Of a DNA stretch of 6,493 nt, positions 5,477 through 6,493 are shown one piece after another; position 1 is the stretch's first letter; every line of letters begins with the position of its first letter. Origin of the DNA: Verrucomicrobiales bacterium (lineage in GTDB: Bacteria; Verrucomicrobiota; Verrucomicrobiia; Verrucomicrobiales; V1-33); the NCBI GenBank assembly GCA_028293305.1, contig JAQGPD010000376.1, forward strand, positions 1 through 6,493. The letters run 5' to 3'. The notes below the pieces were generated by a model. It ran no database searches. It was given only the letters and a program-made list of their open reading frames with translations, and was not told the DNA's origin. A program made the translations under genes and the position numbers.

Positions 5477-6388
5477 TCAGGAAGCGGCGGGGGCGATTTC
5501 AGTGCCGATTCCTTTGTCCGTGAAAATCTCCAGCAGAAGGGAATGGGGGATGCGGCCGTCGATCATGTGGACTTTTTGCACGCCGTCCGCGAGGGCCTGG
5601 AGCGCGGACTTCACTTTGGGGATCATGCCACCGGTGATGACGCGGTCGTTGATCAGTTTTTCCGCGGCGTCGGCGGTGAGCGAGGGGATGAGCGAGGCGG
5701 GATCCGCAGGGTCGTGCATCACGCCGCGGACGTCGCTGATGTAAACGAATTTCGCGGCGCGGAGTTTGCCGGCGAGGGAGGCTGCTGCGATGTCGGCATT
5801 CACGTTGAGCGCGGCGCCGGTGCCTTCCTCGCAGGCGAGCGGGGAGATGACGGGGACTTGTTCGCGGTGGATGGCGGCCAGGACTTCGCCGGCATTGAAA
5901 CCGTGCACGGTGCCAACAAATCCGAGGTCCACGGGGTTCCCGTCCTCGCCTTTCACGGGGGCATTTTTATGGCCAAGAAAAACGGACTTTCCTGGCAAGC
6001 CGACGGCGCGGCCGCCGAAGCGGTTGATGGCGGCGACGAGGTCGCGGTTGATCTCGTTATGCAGCGTGTGCTCCACGATGGAAATGGTTTTTTCATCCGT
6101 GACCCGCAGGCCGCCAACGAAGCGCGCGGTGAGGCCGGCTTCCGCCATGGCTTTGGAAATGGCCTTGCCGCCGCCGTGGACAACCACGGGATTGATGCCC
6201 GCGAGTTCCAGAAAAACGACGTCGCGCAGGAGGTCCTCCACGAGCGCGGGATCGTCCATGGCGCTGCCGCCGAACTTGATGAGAAACGTCTGCCCGCGGA
6301 ATCGCTGGAGATAGGGCATGGCTTCGATCAGCACTGAAGCCTTGGCGATTTGTTCAGAAAAGGGAACGGTGGGAGCGGCGGTATCCAT
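5477..6388 (-). CDS. argB: N-acetylglutamate kinase, arginine-inhibitable type
   Basis: Phosphorylates N-acetyl-L-glutamate with ATP, the second step and usual control point of arginine synthesis in cyclic-pathway bacteria. From ATG 6388 the product has 303 residues with all amino-acid-kinase elements: KFGGS (38-42, K38 contacts phosphates), HGGGK (71-75), GLRVTD (93-98, R95 binds the substrate carboxylate), NVNAD (195-199), YISDV (216-220) and TGGMIPK (252-258, catalytic K258). A helix precedes the kinase core (about 11-31, ending MPYLQRFRG). The end has HMIDGRIPHSLLLEIFTDKGIGT (274-296). I know these two features from hexameric, arginine-inhibited kinases, so feedback inhibition is a strong inference. 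I prefer ATG 6388 over an in-frame GTG at 6409, which would add seven residues (MLCRALS) not typical of the family. The leader GTGCCCTTTCC has no Shine-Dalgarno. It appears to be the first arg gene of this run, although argC or argJ could lie further upstream. Confidence 0.96.
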   Translation of the reverse strand: MDTAAPTVPFSEQIAKASVLIEAMPYLQRFRGQTFLIKFGGSAMDDPALVEDLLRDVVFLELAGINPVVVHGGGKAISKAMAEAGLTARFVGGLRVTDEKTISIVEHTLHNEINRDLVAAINRFGGRAVGLPGKSVFLGHKNAPVKGEDGNPVDLGFVGTVHGFNAGEVLAAIHREQVPVISPLACEEGTGAALNVNADIAAASLAGKLRAAKFVYISDVRGVMHDPADPASLIPSLTADAAEKLINDRVITGGMIPKVKSALQALADGVQKVHMIDGRIPHSLLLEIFTDKGIGTEIAPAAS

Positions 6389-6493
6389 GGAAAGGGCACG
6401 GCATAGCACCGATTTTGCGGGAGGGAAAAGGGAATTAATTCACAGGCACTCAACTCCCCCCGGACCGCGACTTTGGAAGTCGCCCCGGAGCAT
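6389..6493 (-). promoter_or_regulatory. Upstream region of argB, candidate promoter/operator
   Basis: This 105-base stretch ends at the window edge and is non-coding apart from a possible short GTG extension of argB. On the minus strand, TTGAGT (6448-6453) resembles a -35 hexamer, but 17 bases on the sequence is CTTTTC, a poor -10, so the promoter call is weak. A perfect AT-rich palindrome, GAATTAATTC (6432-6441), stands out in GC-rich DNA. It recalls half of an arginine-repressor box (TGAAT...ATTCA), but its half-sites are two bases too close for the E. coli pattern. Confidence 0.3.
6467..6483. repeat. Perfect stem-loop upstream of argB
   Basis: GCGACTT (6467-6473) pairs perfectly with AAGTCGC (6477-6483) around a TGG loop. 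Flanking CTCC (6454-6457) and GGAG (6487-6490) could add an outer stem. On the argB strand it lies before the candidate promoter, so it could end an upstream transcript, but no T-run follows (the next bases are GGTCCGG). It could also be the edge of a palindromic intergenic element cut by the window. Confidence 0.45.

Noticed and set aside
5543..6337. Plus-strand open frame opposite argB
   Set aside because: Antisense shadow of argB; Gly/His/Asp-rich translation without a known fold.
6389..6409. GTG start extending ArgB by seven residues
   Set aside because: The ATG at 6388 already gives a full N-terminal helix, and the extra MLCRALS is not typical of the family. It cannot be excluded.

Overview
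This window looks like ordinary chromosomal DNA from a GC-rich bacterium. My best guess is a Verrucomicrobiota member, possibly of the Opitutus type. The guess rests on remembered family resemblance of the arginine-biosynthesis proteins and the oxidoreductase, on the GC-rich gene style, and on the gap structures (a folded palindromic element and short GAAACCT-type tandem repeats). No 16S or other marker gene is present, so the assignment is an inference.

Layout. Positions 2-1093 (+) hold most of a Gfo/Idh/MocA-family oxidoreductase whose N-terminal nucleotide-binding loop lies beyond the left edge. It converges on a block of minus-strand genes. The 292-base convergent gap (1094-1385) has no convincing gene. 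It holds a stem-loop, a 71-base element with nested inverted repeats, and a 15-base tandem repeat. Minus-strand genes follow, given here from low to high coordinate, the reverse of transcription order: a small VOC-fold protein (1386-1733); two adjoining short tandem repeats (1747-1821); a four-helix TMEM14/UPF0136-type membrane protein (1828-2190); a classical short-chain dehydrogenase (2187-3002) overlapping the membrane-protein gene by 4 bases; then argF (3094-3999), argD (4075-5394) and argB (5477-6388). The last 105 bases are the argB leader.

How the genes work together. argB, argD and argF, transcribed in that order, encode N-acetylglutamate kinase, acetylornithine aminotransferase and ornithine carbamoyltransferase, which are the second, fourth and sixth steps from glutamate to arginine. 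argC and the acetyl-transfer/deacetylation genes are not in view. ArgB carries the N-terminal helix and C-terminal signature of arginine-inhibitable kinases, so feedback control probably acts on the enzyme. The dehydrogenase and membrane protein form a translationally coupled pair of unknown role. All six minus-strand genes lack a Shine-Dalgarno-like purine tract and have pyrimidine-rich sequence before the start codon.

I found no mobile-element gene, CRISPR array, tRNA, rRNA, toxin-antitoxin or defence gene. I do not think the window contains a new multi-gene system. The most worthwhile leads are the structured element in the convergent gap, the strong G-skew at the end of the first gene, and the absence of Shine-Dalgarno sequences.
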